A DNA stretch of 14,083 nt from a bacterium UBA4883 (GCA_002399225.1 DHDF01000091.1:1-14083), one strand, 5' to 3'. Shown: positions 1-6,232, counted from the first letter of the stretch. Notes: generated by a model from the sequence alone, not told the origin. Program-made: numbers and translations.

Positions 1-56
1 TTTTCCAGCACAATCACCCCTTGCTATTCTGTATAGCTTATATTCTGCATTACTTA

Positions 57-117
57 TTACTGCTATATAGTAACACATAATAGTTGGCTTGTCAATAGAG
101 TTTTGCTCTGATAATGT
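57..117 (+). promoter_or_regulatory. Possible operator palindrome and weak promoter
   Basis: A 17-bp interrupted palindrome, TTACT-N7-AGTAA, lies at 57-73. Behind it is a weak promoter-like pair, TTGTCA (89-94) and TAATGT (112-117), with a 17-bp spacer. It precedes the strong ribosome binding site of the gene relic at 151. The -10 match is poor, so this is tentative. Confidence 0.25.
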
Positions 118-150
118 AATCCATCTAAAACGTAAAGGAGGACTTTGAAT

Positions 151-252
151 ATGCCAAGAAAGGCACAAGCTCTGACACAAATGGCCGACCACGCGGCGAC
201 GCAGATTACCCCCAGTCACACGGACTGGACGGATTTAGTGACATTTTCCTGA
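151..252 (+). pseudogene. N-terminal relic of Tn1549-type conjugative-element protein
   Basis: A 33-codon open frame begins MPRKAQALTQMADHAATQIT and continues through a HTDWT-like segment to a TGA at 250-252. A strong ribosome binding site (AAAGGAGG, about 135-142) stands in front of it. From memory, this opening matches the very large DNA methylase/helicase-type proteins of Tn1549-family conjugative transposons, where a TDWT-like motif leads into a long conserved domain. Here similarity stops after about 27 residues, so only the 5' tip survives. The breakpoint near 230 lies just before the promoter of the next gene. The start site is still well formed, so a short peptide could be made, but no function is suggested. 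The family assignment needs a search. Confidence 0.55.
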
Positions 253-266
253 ATGTACGGTATAAT
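238..266 (+). promoter_or_regulatory. Sigma-A promoter for the 315 gene
   Basis: GTGACA (238-243, one mismatch to TTGACA), a 17-bp spacer and a perfect TATAAT (261-266). Transcription would start near 273 and give a leader of about 42 nt to the GTG at 315. The promoter overlaps the end of the relic frame at 151-252. Confidence 0.7.
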
Positions 267-314
267 AATGGCAACAGAAAAACGAATTTCCAGCTTTATA
301 AAGGAGACATTTTC

Positions 315-635
315 GTGGAAGGACTGATGAATGTGGGGAGCCTTGTTCTTGGATTGATTGCGTGGATACTGCCTGCGGTTAATCTTGTCCAGCATAATAA
401 AATCAATAGTAAAAGATATGCCACCTTTACGGTAACAAGCCTCAGTTCCTGCGCGGTTGCGTTGCGCTTACAGCTTTTCTACACCGATCATCTGGTAAAA
501 ATAGAAGATTGGTCTGCGCTTCTGGATACTTCCCATGCGACGGCATTGGTTGCCACCCTGCTTCTTGTTGTTACGATTATTCTTAACGCAAGTGCGCTGA
601 TTGTGTATTTCGGAAAAAATCAGAAAGCTGACTAA
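315..635 (+). CDS. Small membrane protein, function unknown
   Basis: A 106-residue protein that I do not recognise functionally. The GTG start at 315 is chosen because AAGGAG (301-306) sits 8 nt upstream; the in-frame ATG at 327 is 20 nt from it. Hydrophobic stretches at about residues 7-25 (GSLVLGLIAWILPAVNL), 38-52 and 76-99 suggest three membrane segments. A short charged loop (HLVKIEDW) lies between the second and third, and the C-terminus is hydrophilic. It is transcribed from the promoter at 238-266 and followed 27 nt later by another small membrane protein on the same strand, so the two probably form an operon. Both sit among fragments of conjugative-element genes, which suggests horizontally acquired cargo. 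Confidence 0.8.
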   Translation: MEGLMNVGSLVLGLIAWILPAVNLVQHNKINSKRYATFTVTSLSSCAVALRLQLFYTDHLVKIEDWSALLDTSHATALVATLLLVVTIILNASALIVYFGKNQKAD

Positions 636-662
636 TTCTAATTTGCAGGGGAGGACAGGTAT

Positions 663-911
663 TTGAAAAAGATAACTTTTAAGCAACAAATGTTTTTTGG
701 CCTTGCTATTGTTTTACTTGGTTTTGTGTTATCAACTCTCTTTAAGCAAGGCCTGTTTTCAAATGCAGGGGAAATTATTTATGGGCTTTTATTTATCATA
801 AACCCAGTTTTCCCCGCACGATGCGAAAACATACCAAGAATGAGGCTCTACATACGCTTAGCTGGGCTGGTTGTTGTAGTCCTTGGGTTGATGACCCGGT
901 TTAGCGTGTAA
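663..911 (+). CDS. Small two-helix membrane protein, unknown
   Basis: An 82-residue protein read from a TTG at 663, with GGGGAGG (648-654) 8 nt upstream. Residues 11-27 (MFFGLAIVLLGFVLSTL) and about 64-79 (IRLAGLVVVVLGLMTR) look like membrane helices. A third moderately hydrophobic stretch (about 37-49) ends in a short Cys-containing, basic loop. I recognise no domain. It lies 27 nt after the 315 gene with no terminator between, so they are probably cotranscribed. Base composition is AT-rich like the rest of the left arm. Moderate confidence that it is expressed; no functional call. Confidence 0.7.
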   Translation: MKKITFKQQMFFGLAIVLLGFVLSTLFKQGLFSNAGEIIYGLLFIINPVFPARCENIPRMRLYIRLAGLVVVVLGLMTRFSV

Positions 912-940
912 GAGCAAACTTTTGTACACATCAAATACAT

Positions 941-1069
941 GTCCGGCGCGGAGGAACGGAGCTTCTGACTCTGACGGATTCCATGCTGGAAAAGCTCCGG
1001 AACATGAGTGATAGGGAACACGCCGCGCTTGATCTATTCCCGGACTTTGATAACCAAGGCGAGGAATAA
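941..1069 (+). pseudogene. C-terminal relic of a mobile-element protein
   Basis: A frame open from at least 941 to the TAA at 1067-1069 reads as a natural C-terminus: a GTELLTLTDSMLEKLRNMSD stretch, then a REHAALDLFPDFD stretch, then GEE and stop. There is no ribosome binding site and no plausible start, so it is a tail fragment. The style resembles tails of proteins in Firmicutes conjugative transposons, but I cannot name the family. A diverged copy of its core occurs at 1962-2007. The fragment shares orientation with the relic at 151-252, so both may come from one large gene or one element. Confidence 0.5.
995..1040 (+). repeat. Direct repeat copy 1
   Basis: A 46-bp stretch starting CTCCGG matches 1962-2007 at 41 of 46 bases by hand alignment. 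Both copies encode an LRxMSDRExAALDLF peptide in the same orientation. Copy 1 continues in frame to a FPDFD tail. Confidence 0.8.
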
Positions 1070-1126
1070 AATTCTGCCTTTTGTGCCTATAAAGGCGCTA
1101 AAATACGCGATTCTACCGCTGGTCGG

Positions 1127-1155
1127 TTGCCCCAAACCCCCATTTGACTTAAAAT
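1127..1155 (+). promoter_or_regulatory. Possible promoter of the membrane XRE gene
   Basis: TTGCCC (1127-1132), a 17-bp spacer and TAAAAT (1150-1155). The expected start near 1162 would leave a leader of only about 14 nt, just enough for the GGAGGTG ribosome binding site at 1163-1169. The short leader makes the call uncertain. Confidence 0.35.
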
Positions 1156-1175
1156 ATTAACCGGAGGTGCATCAA

Positions 1176-1940
1176 ATGTATGAAATCGACAACGAAAAGT
1201 TCGGCGTGTTTTTAGCGCAGCTACGAAAACAGAAAGGTTTTACACAAAAGGAATTAGCGCAAAAACTATTCGTCTCTGATAAGGCCGTCAGCAAGTGGGA
1301 ACGCGGATTAAGTATGCCGGATATCGCGTTGCTTTCTCCGTTGGCCAATCTGCTCGGCGTAACCATAACTGAATTGTTGAGCGGCCAATATATCAGTGAG
1401 CCTCAACAGATGAATATGCAGGAGGTTGAGAGCTTGGTAAGTGGGACCTTGAAACTTTCTGCAGAAGAAGAACAGCAATGCAGACAGCGGCGTAAACGGC
1501 GAGGTATTATTTATTTAGCTTGTGTAATAATCGTCTTTTTAGAATGTGCGCTACTTCATGCATTGGGTTATTCCTTAGACCAGTTAACTGACAATATCCT
1601 GACGGTTGAAATACTCAGCCTTTTATTTGGAGGATGGCTCTGCCTGTTTGCAAAGGAAACGCTTCCTTCTTATTATGATAAAAATAAAATTAACTTTTAT
1701 AGTGACGGGATATTCCGAATTAACATAGTAGGTATCCATTTTAACAACAGTAACTGGCCTCATATTCTTCACGCCGGACGGTTGTGGTTAATGGTCGTCT
1801 CTGTAGTTTTCCCGCTTATTTATCTCACGGTAAACTGGTCCTTTCCGGTAGTATGGAGTTCAGGAAAGTTGTATTTTACACTGTTCGGGTGTTCCTGCTT
1901 TCTCATTCCGATGATTGTTGCTGGGAAACGCTATGAATAA
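1176..1940 (+). CDS. XRE-family regulator with membrane C-terminus
   Basis: A 254-residue protein starting at the ATG at 1176, six nt after the GGAGGTG ribosome binding site (1163-1169). The in-frame GTG at 1167 lies inside that site and is rejected. Residues about 6-62 are a canonical XRE/Cro HTH (FLAQLRKQKGFTQKELAQ, then SDKAVSKWERGLSMPDI, then LANLLGVTITELLSG). A charged linker ends in QRRKRRG. After it come about four hydrophobic segments (IYLACVIIVFLECALLHALG; TVEILSLLFGGWLCLFA; LWLMVVSVVFPLIYLTV; FTLFGCSCFLIPMIVAG). This fits a DNA-binding domain tethered to the membrane, a layout common in Clostridia. Its target is unknown; the small membrane proteins upstream are candidates. It lies between the two copies of a degenerate direct repeat (995-1040 and 1962-2007). 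Confidence 0.85.
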   Translation: MYEIDNEKFGVFLAQLRKQKGFTQKELAQKLFVSDKAVSKWERGLSMPDIALLSPLANLLGVTITELLSGQYISEPQQMNMQEVESLVSGTLKLSAEEEQQCRQRRKRRGIIYLACVIIVFLECALLHALGYSLDQLTDNILTVEILSLLFGGWLCLFAKETLPSYYDKNKINFYSDGIFRINIVGIHFNNSNWPHILHAGRLWLMVVSVVFPLIYLTVNWSFPVVWSSGKLYFTLFGCSCFLIPMIVAGKRYE

Positions 1941-1943
1941 GTT

Positions 1944-2168
1944 TTGGATCGGTTATACCAACTCCGGGGCATGAGCGATAGGGAATACGCCGCGCTTGAT
2001 CTGTTCCGGATTCTGACAAATAAATTACTCCGTATCCGTCTTATGCACCATGCTCATGTCATCAACATCCGGGGAGAAACCTACCGGCTGAAAGACCGGC
2101 TCAAAACTGGCGTTCAAACTGTTCCGGCGGCAGATATCCCGGCGTTGGAGAAACCGGCGGAAGAATAA
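1944..2168 (+). pseudogene. Chimeric relic: element tail joined to IstB C-terminus
   Basis: This 74-codon frame has a TTG start 3 nt after the preceding stop and no clear ribosome binding site. Its first third (LRGMSDREYAALDLF) is the diverged repeat of the fragment ending at 1069. From about 2040 it reads MHHAHVINIRGETYRLKDRL, which resembles the C-terminal end of IS21-type IstB ATPases, where a DRLxHHxH stretch leads into a GESYR-like motif. The IstB helper is normally about 250 residues, with its ATP-binding core far upstream, and none of that is here. I read this as two gene scraps fused by deletion. It may still be translated by chance, but no function is expected. Confidence 0.5.
1962..2007 (+). 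repeat. Direct repeat copy 2
   Basis: The second copy of the repeat at 995-1040 (41 of 46 bases), displaced by 967 bp. One C is missing just after the repeat core compared with copy 1. This shifts the frame away from the FPDFD tail and into the IstB-like segment that follows. Confidence 0.8.
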
Positions 2169-2203
2169 CCGGCGCTTGTGGGTCAAATTCACCGGCGTTG
2201 ACA
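2008..2203 (+). mobile_element. Decayed right end of an IS21-like element
   Basis: The IstB-like tail is followed by a short spacer containing ACCGGCG twice (about 2168-2174 and 2191-2197) and TGGGTCAAATTCACCGG. The stretch ends GTTGACA at 2197-2203, giving a candidate terminal repeat that reads TGTCAAC inward from 2203. IS21-family ends start with TG and carry internal repeats, which fits. No istA or left end is visible, so the element is only a remnant. Confidence 0.4.
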
Positions 2204-2430
2204 GTTCGGAAGCATATGGAAAATCATCACAAGGTGGAAGGCAATGGGATAGATAAAACCATAAGTGTCATTCCATCACTTGAAAAATGTTATATTAAAA
2301 GATTGTACTAAGTAACATTATATTTATTTTCAGGATTCTTTACAATACCGGAAGAAGCCAAAAAAGACATTTTCCCTTGCTTTGGAACGTAAATAAGACT
2401 ATTTGTCGCAAAGTGAAAGAAGAATGGCTT

Positions 2431-2493
2431 ATGAAGATTCTGCTGATGGACGACACTCCTATCTTTCTGGAAGGGCTGAAAAATTTTCTGAAA
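2431..2493 (+). pseudogene. N-terminal relic of a response regulator
   Basis: ATG at 2431 begins MKILLMDDTPIFLEGLKNFL. This is the first strand and acidic pair (DD) of a receiver domain, in the style of LuxR-type response regulators (xxIDDHPxFxEGL). After about 21 residues the frame no longer looks like a receiver: the phosphorylated aspartate, the Thr and the Lys sites are all missing. The open frame runs on to 2775, but that part lies over an antisense Rhs relic. The 227 bp before it (2204-2430) show no gene; I saw only AT-rich sequence and an ATGTTA/TAACAT inverted repeat. Confidence 0.45.
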
Positions 2494-2618
2494 ATCGCGC
2501 GGCTGCTCCTAAGAAAAGATCCCAGCTATCAGATTGGTTTGAAGCTGACCGGCAGTAAAGCCACCCGGCATGGTATGGATTATGTTCGACGTGTACGACA
2601 ACAAAAGCCATCTGCTCC

Positions 2619-2790
2619 TCATGGCTCAAATAGAACCGTCTTTATAACAGGTTTCTTTATGGTGGTCTTTTCATTAACGGTTTTACCCGCGCGGATGCCC
2701 TTATCGTTATCCGTATTTGAGCCGGTGAGGTTTACCGCCGCTCCAGAAATACGTAGAACCGTCGTAGGAAGTTAAAATTCCCGTCCCCAT
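2619..2790 (-). pseudogene. Decayed Rhs/YD-repeat fragment
   Basis: Read on the minus strand, the stretch shows Rhs-type repeat style: a SYDGSTYFWSGGKPHRLKYG segment in one frame, then DNDKGIRAGKTVNEKTT in the next frame, ending at a TGA (2619-2621). The second part aligns with the YDSSGIRTSKTVNGITTT repeat of the Rhs gene at 3429-4457, including 22 of 26 matching bases around the GIR-KTVN core. The frame change between the two parts and the early stop show it is not functional. It lies on the same strand, about 70 bp downstream of the candidate immunity gene, as expected for an Rhs locus that has accumulated displaced tips. Confidence 0.55.
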
Positions 2791-2862
2791 TGGAAGCGAA
2801 CTCCTTGCAATTTGGCTAATTGACTGGAATCTGAATTCTATATGCCATAATCAATACAACAT

Positions 2863-3396
2863 TTAAACTAAAGGAGAACCGTACCACCTGTAGCCAATTC
2901 CGGAAAGCCATAAACAAAGTGTAATTGCTATCGGTAAAATAACTGTTAAAGCAATTAACAGCAAAGGCTTAAGCTCTTTAGGGTGGCTGGCGCAGTATTC
3001 CCTATGCTTCTGTTGTTCCTGATCCGACTTAAATTTAAAATCTTCAATTTGTTGTTTGCGATACTTAAAATTACAGCACCACCCTCCCTCTAACTCTTCC
3101 TTCCGAATTTTATTTAACTCTTTTTGCACTGATTTGTATGTACTACATGTAGCTAATATTAATAAAGGAAGCGCCGCATACCACAAAAGAGAAAACAAGA
3201 AAAGGATATTAAAGCCATACAATAATATATAAGTAGAGTAACATCTAAAAGATAAATATCGAATTTTCTTGCTATATGAAACTGCTAAAATGATGGCTAA
3301 CACTATAACTGCCTGATAACCTGAAAGTTGAAGTAACTCTCCAGAAAGGTCTAAACTATTCCATGGAAAGTATATCCGATTAAAAAAATCAATCAT
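2863..3396 (-). CDS. Membrane protein, candidate Rhs immunity protein
   Basis: A 177-residue protein with no family I recognise. The ATG at 3396 has an AGAGG ribosome binding site about 8 nt upstream. Hydrophobic segments lie at residues about 26-42, 54-72, 74-86 and 145-165. A strongly charged, Lys/Glu-rich stretch lies between the last two (about 88-143: KELNKIRKEELEGG and DFKFKSDQEQQKHREY), probably a cytoplasmic loop. It starts 32 nt after the stop of the Rhs-type gene on the same strand, so the two are likely cotranscribed. A small gene directly after an Rhs C-terminal domain is the usual position of the cognate immunity gene. A membrane-embedded immunity protein would fit a membrane-acting toxin, and the Rhs C-terminus here is hydrophobic. 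The immunity role is inference from position only. Confidence 0.65.
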   Translation of the reverse strand: MIDFFNRIYFPWNSLDLSGELLQLSGYQAVIVLAIILAVSYSKKIRYLSFRCYSTYILLYGFNILFLFSLLWYAALPLLILATCSTYKSVQKELNKIRKEELEGGWCCNFKYRKQQIEDFKFKSDQEQQKHREYCASHPKELKPLLLIALTVILPIAITLCLWLSGIGYRWYGSPLV

Positions 3397-3428
3397 ATAT
3401 TAACCTCTCTATTCATTGCGATATTTAA

Positions 3429-4457
3429 TTAAAACCAACTAAAATCCCCATTCATTAGTGTAACCATATCATTAATCCACATAGCAATTGACAACGAATG
3501 CCCTAAAAATATACTTGCTAAATCATTTATAATTTCAAATCCTAATTTTGAATTTAGAACGGCAAATTTATTGGCACCTAAAAAAGTACAGACAGTTGTT
3601 ACCGCTGCAGCACCTACTCCGACTTTATACCAAAGATTACATATTTTTATATTTGCGTTGTAAGTTTGCTGTTTAATTTTATGTGTTCTCAGCTGTTCGG
3701 TAAGGTGATTAATAGATTGATTATAATCATATACTGTGACCCCCAACGACCCTAACCCTAAGGCAAGTGCAGCAGCGAACCTCGGCCCTCCGGTTACCGG
3801 ATTTACCAAACAAACAAGCGATAATACAGAAGAAGCCATATTTAAAATCATGGATGTGACAGAATGCCCGTCTGGATCACCATATATAACAGGATTATTA
3901 TTCGCATACGCATACAGATTTGCGCTTACTCCTGTTTGACCTTTATGTAAGCTTGCATCGTCTCTGCTGATGAAACGGGATATTTCGGGATTATAATACC
4001 TGCTTTGCAGGTAATACAGCCCGGTTTCAGTATCATAATAATAGCCCCTGTACCTGAACGGATTTTGGATGCCTACTGTTGAAGCCAAACTTCCGTCCAT
4101 GTTTATAAGCTTGCCCCACGCATCATATTGATAAGTTACCACTTCATGGTCGCTGCTGTCCAATAATCCAATTATATCACCTTGTACGTTCGTTTCATAA
4201 TAATATTTTACGTCGTTCAAAGTCATGTAACATAATTTTCCTGTTGTGTCATAAATAAAATTTAAAATATTTGTGCCATCCGTTTGACTTGCAACGTTAT
4301 TGTTTTTGTCAAGAGTGTAAGTCGTCGTAATCCCGTTAACAGTTTTACTCGTGCGGATACCTGAACTATCGTATTGATAGGAACTTACATTTCCGCTGTT
4401 TTTTGCAAGCTCCTTGACCGATATTTTGCTGGCATAGTGAGCGCCGATATACTGCAA
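3429..4457 (-). pseudogene. Orphan Rhs core with novel hydrophobic C-terminal domain
   Basis: The frame runs 342 codons from a TTG at 4457, but only from about residue 22 is it Rhs. YD-type repeats (QYDSSGIRTSKTVNG, TYQYDAWGKLINMDGS) lead to the Rhs-associated core (RYRGYYYDTETGLYYLQSRY, then NPEISRFISRDD, then ANLYAYANNNPV) and the boundary motif GDPDGH at residues 193-198. The remaining 144 or so residues are the variable tip, with hydrophobic stretches at about 203-219, 226-243, 277-298 and 312-336 and no nuclease or deaminase motif I know. Full Rhs/WapA proteins exceed 1,000 residues and carry a secretion N-terminus. Here that is missing and residues 1-19 come from an AraC-type fragment. 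No ribosome binding site or promoter is visible. I call it an orphan tip, probably silent unless recombined. Confidence 0.65.
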
Positions 4458-4502
4458 AACCGCATCGAACCGTTTGAGGCTGTTTATCTTTGAGGAAAAG
4501 GC
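4401..4502 (-). pseudogene. AraC-type regulator fragment fused to Rhs
   Basis: Upstream of the Rhs repeats, in the same frame, about 34 codons open after a TGA (4503-4505) read FDAVLQYIGAHYASKISVKE followed by LAK. This is the start of an AraC-family DNA-binding domain (xxYIxxHYxxKISLxxLA). The second half of the first HTH and everything after it are replaced by Rhs sequence at about 4400. The fragment is a recombination scar rather than a gene. Confidence 0.55.
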
Positions 4503-4579
4503 TCAAGTAAGTAAATAAAATGCAGCAATGTTAATGGGTTGCAGACAATCCTTAAGCAATACCTTTACCAAAAGTAGAA

Positions 4580-4621
4580 AAGTGAAAGCCGATTGCAGGT
4601 TATATTAATCGGCTTTCACTT
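4580..4621 (-). terminator. Terminator of the AbrB-acyltransferase operon
   Basis: A perfect 15-bp stem (arms 4580-4594 and 4607-4621, AAGTGAAAGCCGATT and its complement) with a 12-nt loop. On the minus strand the 3' arm runs into TTTTCTACTTTTGG. The 5' arm overlaps the last codons of the acyltransferase gene. Confidence 0.85.
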
Positions 4622-5690
4622 GCTTATTGCTTTTTTCTATTTTGATTCCAAGAATCAGGTATCTCAGGATCGGGATACGCTTCAGCAGTTCATATAAAGC
4701 GGGAGCGATGATAAGGACTAAGAAAATGGCAATCAGATAAATTGCGAATACAGGCAGCGCCGTATAGAGCTTCAGGAAATAGCAAGCCGAAAGAACAACA
4801 AGATAGTGGACGATGTAAATGCCAAAGCTCGATTTTGTCATATACGTTGCGAACCTCGAAGTTTTGTTGAACCATGCCTTTCCGCATCCAAGAATTGCCA
4901 GAACCGCAACCCATAGGTAAGCATTGGTGAAAAGGCTTTTCAGGCAGGCATCCTCGGTATAATTTTGACCGAAATAATACACCGTATAAGCAATGCCCGT
5001 CACGGCAGCAATCATCAACATCGGCAGGTGAATTTTCCGCACTTTGTCCTGAATTTCATCATGCGAGAAAATGAAATAACCAATCAAAAACGCCACGAAG
5101 TAAATACCGAAGCGATAAGCCGTAATAACCGGAACATTGAGAATCTGTGACGCTCCCCAGAGAGGAAGGAAAAGAAACAGGATCACGAAAAGATTACACT
5201 TCCCGCAGAGCGTGTAAAATTTATCCTTAGAATCGATTTTCCGAATCAGCACAAGAAGCAATGAGAATACCCACAGCATCTGGATAAACCATAACGGGCC
5301 GATCCCGGAAACGGCCATAATGGGGTAGCGAAGGAATGCCGGAAGCATATTCCACGCGCCGGCGATCTTCACGTTGAAATAGCCGACAGACCATTGGAAA
5401 ACGAAGAGCCCGAGGGTGGAAGGAACAAGCAGCTTCGTGGTTCTTTCTCCTATAAACTGTTTATGGCTCCGATGTTTCAGAGCATACCGGGAGCTGATTC
5501 CGGCAATCAGGAACAGTAAGGCCATGAACCACGGATATATAAAATATAGCACGGCGTCCTGATACTGTACTTTTGAAAAACTGCCGACGCCGCCCAGCAC
5601 ACCCACACCATTGAACAAATAAAAGACGTGGTAAACCAGAACCAGCAAAACTGTAGCCCAGCGGATATTGTCTAAGTAGTGCTTTCTCAT
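4605..5690 (-). CDS. Acyltransferase 3 family membrane protein
   Basis: A 361-residue polytopic membrane protein of the acyltransferase 3 (OafA/YrhL-like) family. It opens YLDNIRWATVLLVLVYHVFY: Arg10 and His21 give the family's R-X10-H signature, the proposed acyl-transfer site. About ten hydrophobic segments follow (for example YFIYPWFMALLFLIAG, PLWFIQMLWVFSLLLVLIRK, SSFGIYIVHYLVVLSACYF), ending in a basic tail. The length matches the family. Such proteins move acetyl or other acyl groups onto cell-surface sugars or lipids; the acceptor here cannot be read from sequence. The ATG at 5690 lies two nt after the stop of the AbrB gene, with GAGG just upstream, so it is translationally coupled and transcribed from the promoter at 5944-5972. 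Confidence 0.9.
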   Translation of the reverse strand: MRKHYLDNIRWATVLLVLVYHVFYLFNGVGVLGGVGSFSKVQYQDAVLYFIYPWFMALLFLIAGISSRYALKHRSHKQFIGERTTKLLVPSTLGLFVFQWSVGYFNVKIAGAWNMLPAFLRYPIMAVSGIGPLWFIQMLWVFSLLLVLIRKIDSKDKFYTLCGKCNLFVILFLFLPLWGASQILNVPVITAYRFGIYFVAFLIGYFIFSHDEIQDKVRKIHLPMLMIAAVTGIAYTVYYFGQNYTEDACLKSLFTNAYLWVAVLAILGCGKAWFNKTSRFATYMTKSSFGIYIVHYLVVLSACYFLKLYTALPVFAIYLIAIFLVLIIAPALYELLKRIPILRYLILGIKIEKSNKQVKAD

Positions 5691-5692
5691 TG

Positions 5693-5905
5693 CTAATTTT
5701 CCTCATTATCCGCAAATATTTTTGCGGCAAGCTCGGCAAAGCTTTCTTTGGGCGGAATGGCAATGCCTTTCTTTTCATCGGCAAGCATAATCAGCGTGTC
5801 GCCGGGTTTGATGTTGAATATGTCTCTTGCCTGCTTTGGAATCACAATTTGCCCTTTTTCACCAACCGTAACCGTCCATGCATATTTTCCTTTTTTTGTA
5901 CTCAT
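5693..5905 (-). CDS. AbrB/SpoVT-family transition regulator
   Basis: A 70-residue protein with an AbrB/MazE/SpoVT-type swapped-hairpin domain at about residues 8-50 (WTVTVGEKGQIVIPKQARDI, then FNIKPGDTLIMLAD), followed by an acidic helical tail. The GQIVIPKxxR core is diagnostic. These proteins bind DNA as dimers or tetramers, either as global regulators or as antitoxins. No toxin (PIN or MazF) follows, so a regulator role is more likely. The ATG at 5905 is preceded by GGAGG at a normal distance. It is the first gene of a two-gene operon with the acyltransferase and probably controls that operon, though no operator repeat was identified. Confidence 0.9.
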   Translation of the reverse strand: MSTKKGKYAWTVTVGEKGQIVIPKQARDIFNIKPGDTLIMLADEKKGIAIPPKESFAELAAKIFADNEEN

Positions 5906-5943
5906 ATCTATCCTCCATGCTCAATAAGTATGATTTGTATAAC

Positions 5944-5972
5944 ATATTATATTGATTGGATGCGGAAGTCAA
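5944..5972 (-). promoter_or_regulatory. Sigma-A promoter of the AbrB operon
   Basis: On the minus strand TTGACT (5972-5967), a 17-bp spacer and TAATAT (5949-5944). This gives a leader of about 30 nt to the AbrB start at 5905. Confidence 0.8.
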
Positions 5973-6232
5973 TACGAAAAATCCCATCAATCAGTTTTGC
6001 TTCAATCATGGGGCTTATGCAGGGTTGGAAGTCCACTAGCCCTCATAAATTCAGATAAAACAAAAGACCGTCGATAAAATTCGGCGATCTTTTCAAATAG
6101 TATTTTGCGTGAGGTTCAATTCGCATAATTGGACTTGCTATCATTCATTTAATGCCCTCTTCTTTCTTTAAGGACAACGTTTTGCAAACACGGCTCAGAA
6201 CTGGACAGGATATCCTGAAAGCGCGTGAGAAT
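5973..6232. other. Intergenic spacer without a gene
   Basis: Between the AbrB promoter and the end of the dehydrogenase gene I see only the imperfect hairpin at 6062-6093 and no supported coding sequence. The change from AT-rich sequence on the left to GC-richer sequence on the right falls here. Confidence 0.5.
6062..6093 (-). terminator. Probable terminator after the dehydrogenase gene
   Basis: AAAAGACCGTCG (6062-6073) pairs with CGGCGATCTTTT (6082-6093), with one mismatch and one G-T pair and an 8-nt loop. On the minus strand it ends in TCTTTTGTTTT. It is about 140 nt past the dehydrogenase stop, so it may act in both directions. Confidence 0.5.

Noticed and set aside
1167-1175. GTG start at 1167 for the membrane XRE protein
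   Set aside because: The GTG is part of the ribosome binding site itself; the ATG at 1176 is correctly spaced.
2377-2775. A 132-codon plus-strand frame as a full response regulator
   Set aside because: Only about 21 residues from 2431 look like a receiver domain. The rest lies over an antisense Rhs relic and lacks all other receiver residues.
3660-4460. A known nuclease or deaminase toxin motif in the Rhs tip
   Set aside because: I looked for HNH, HEAE-type and ADP-ribosyl or deaminase motifs in the C-terminal residues and saw none.
5690-6058. Plus-strand frame opposite the AbrB gene
   Set aside because: It is antisense to a clear AbrB gene and its promoter. No ribosome binding site or domain.
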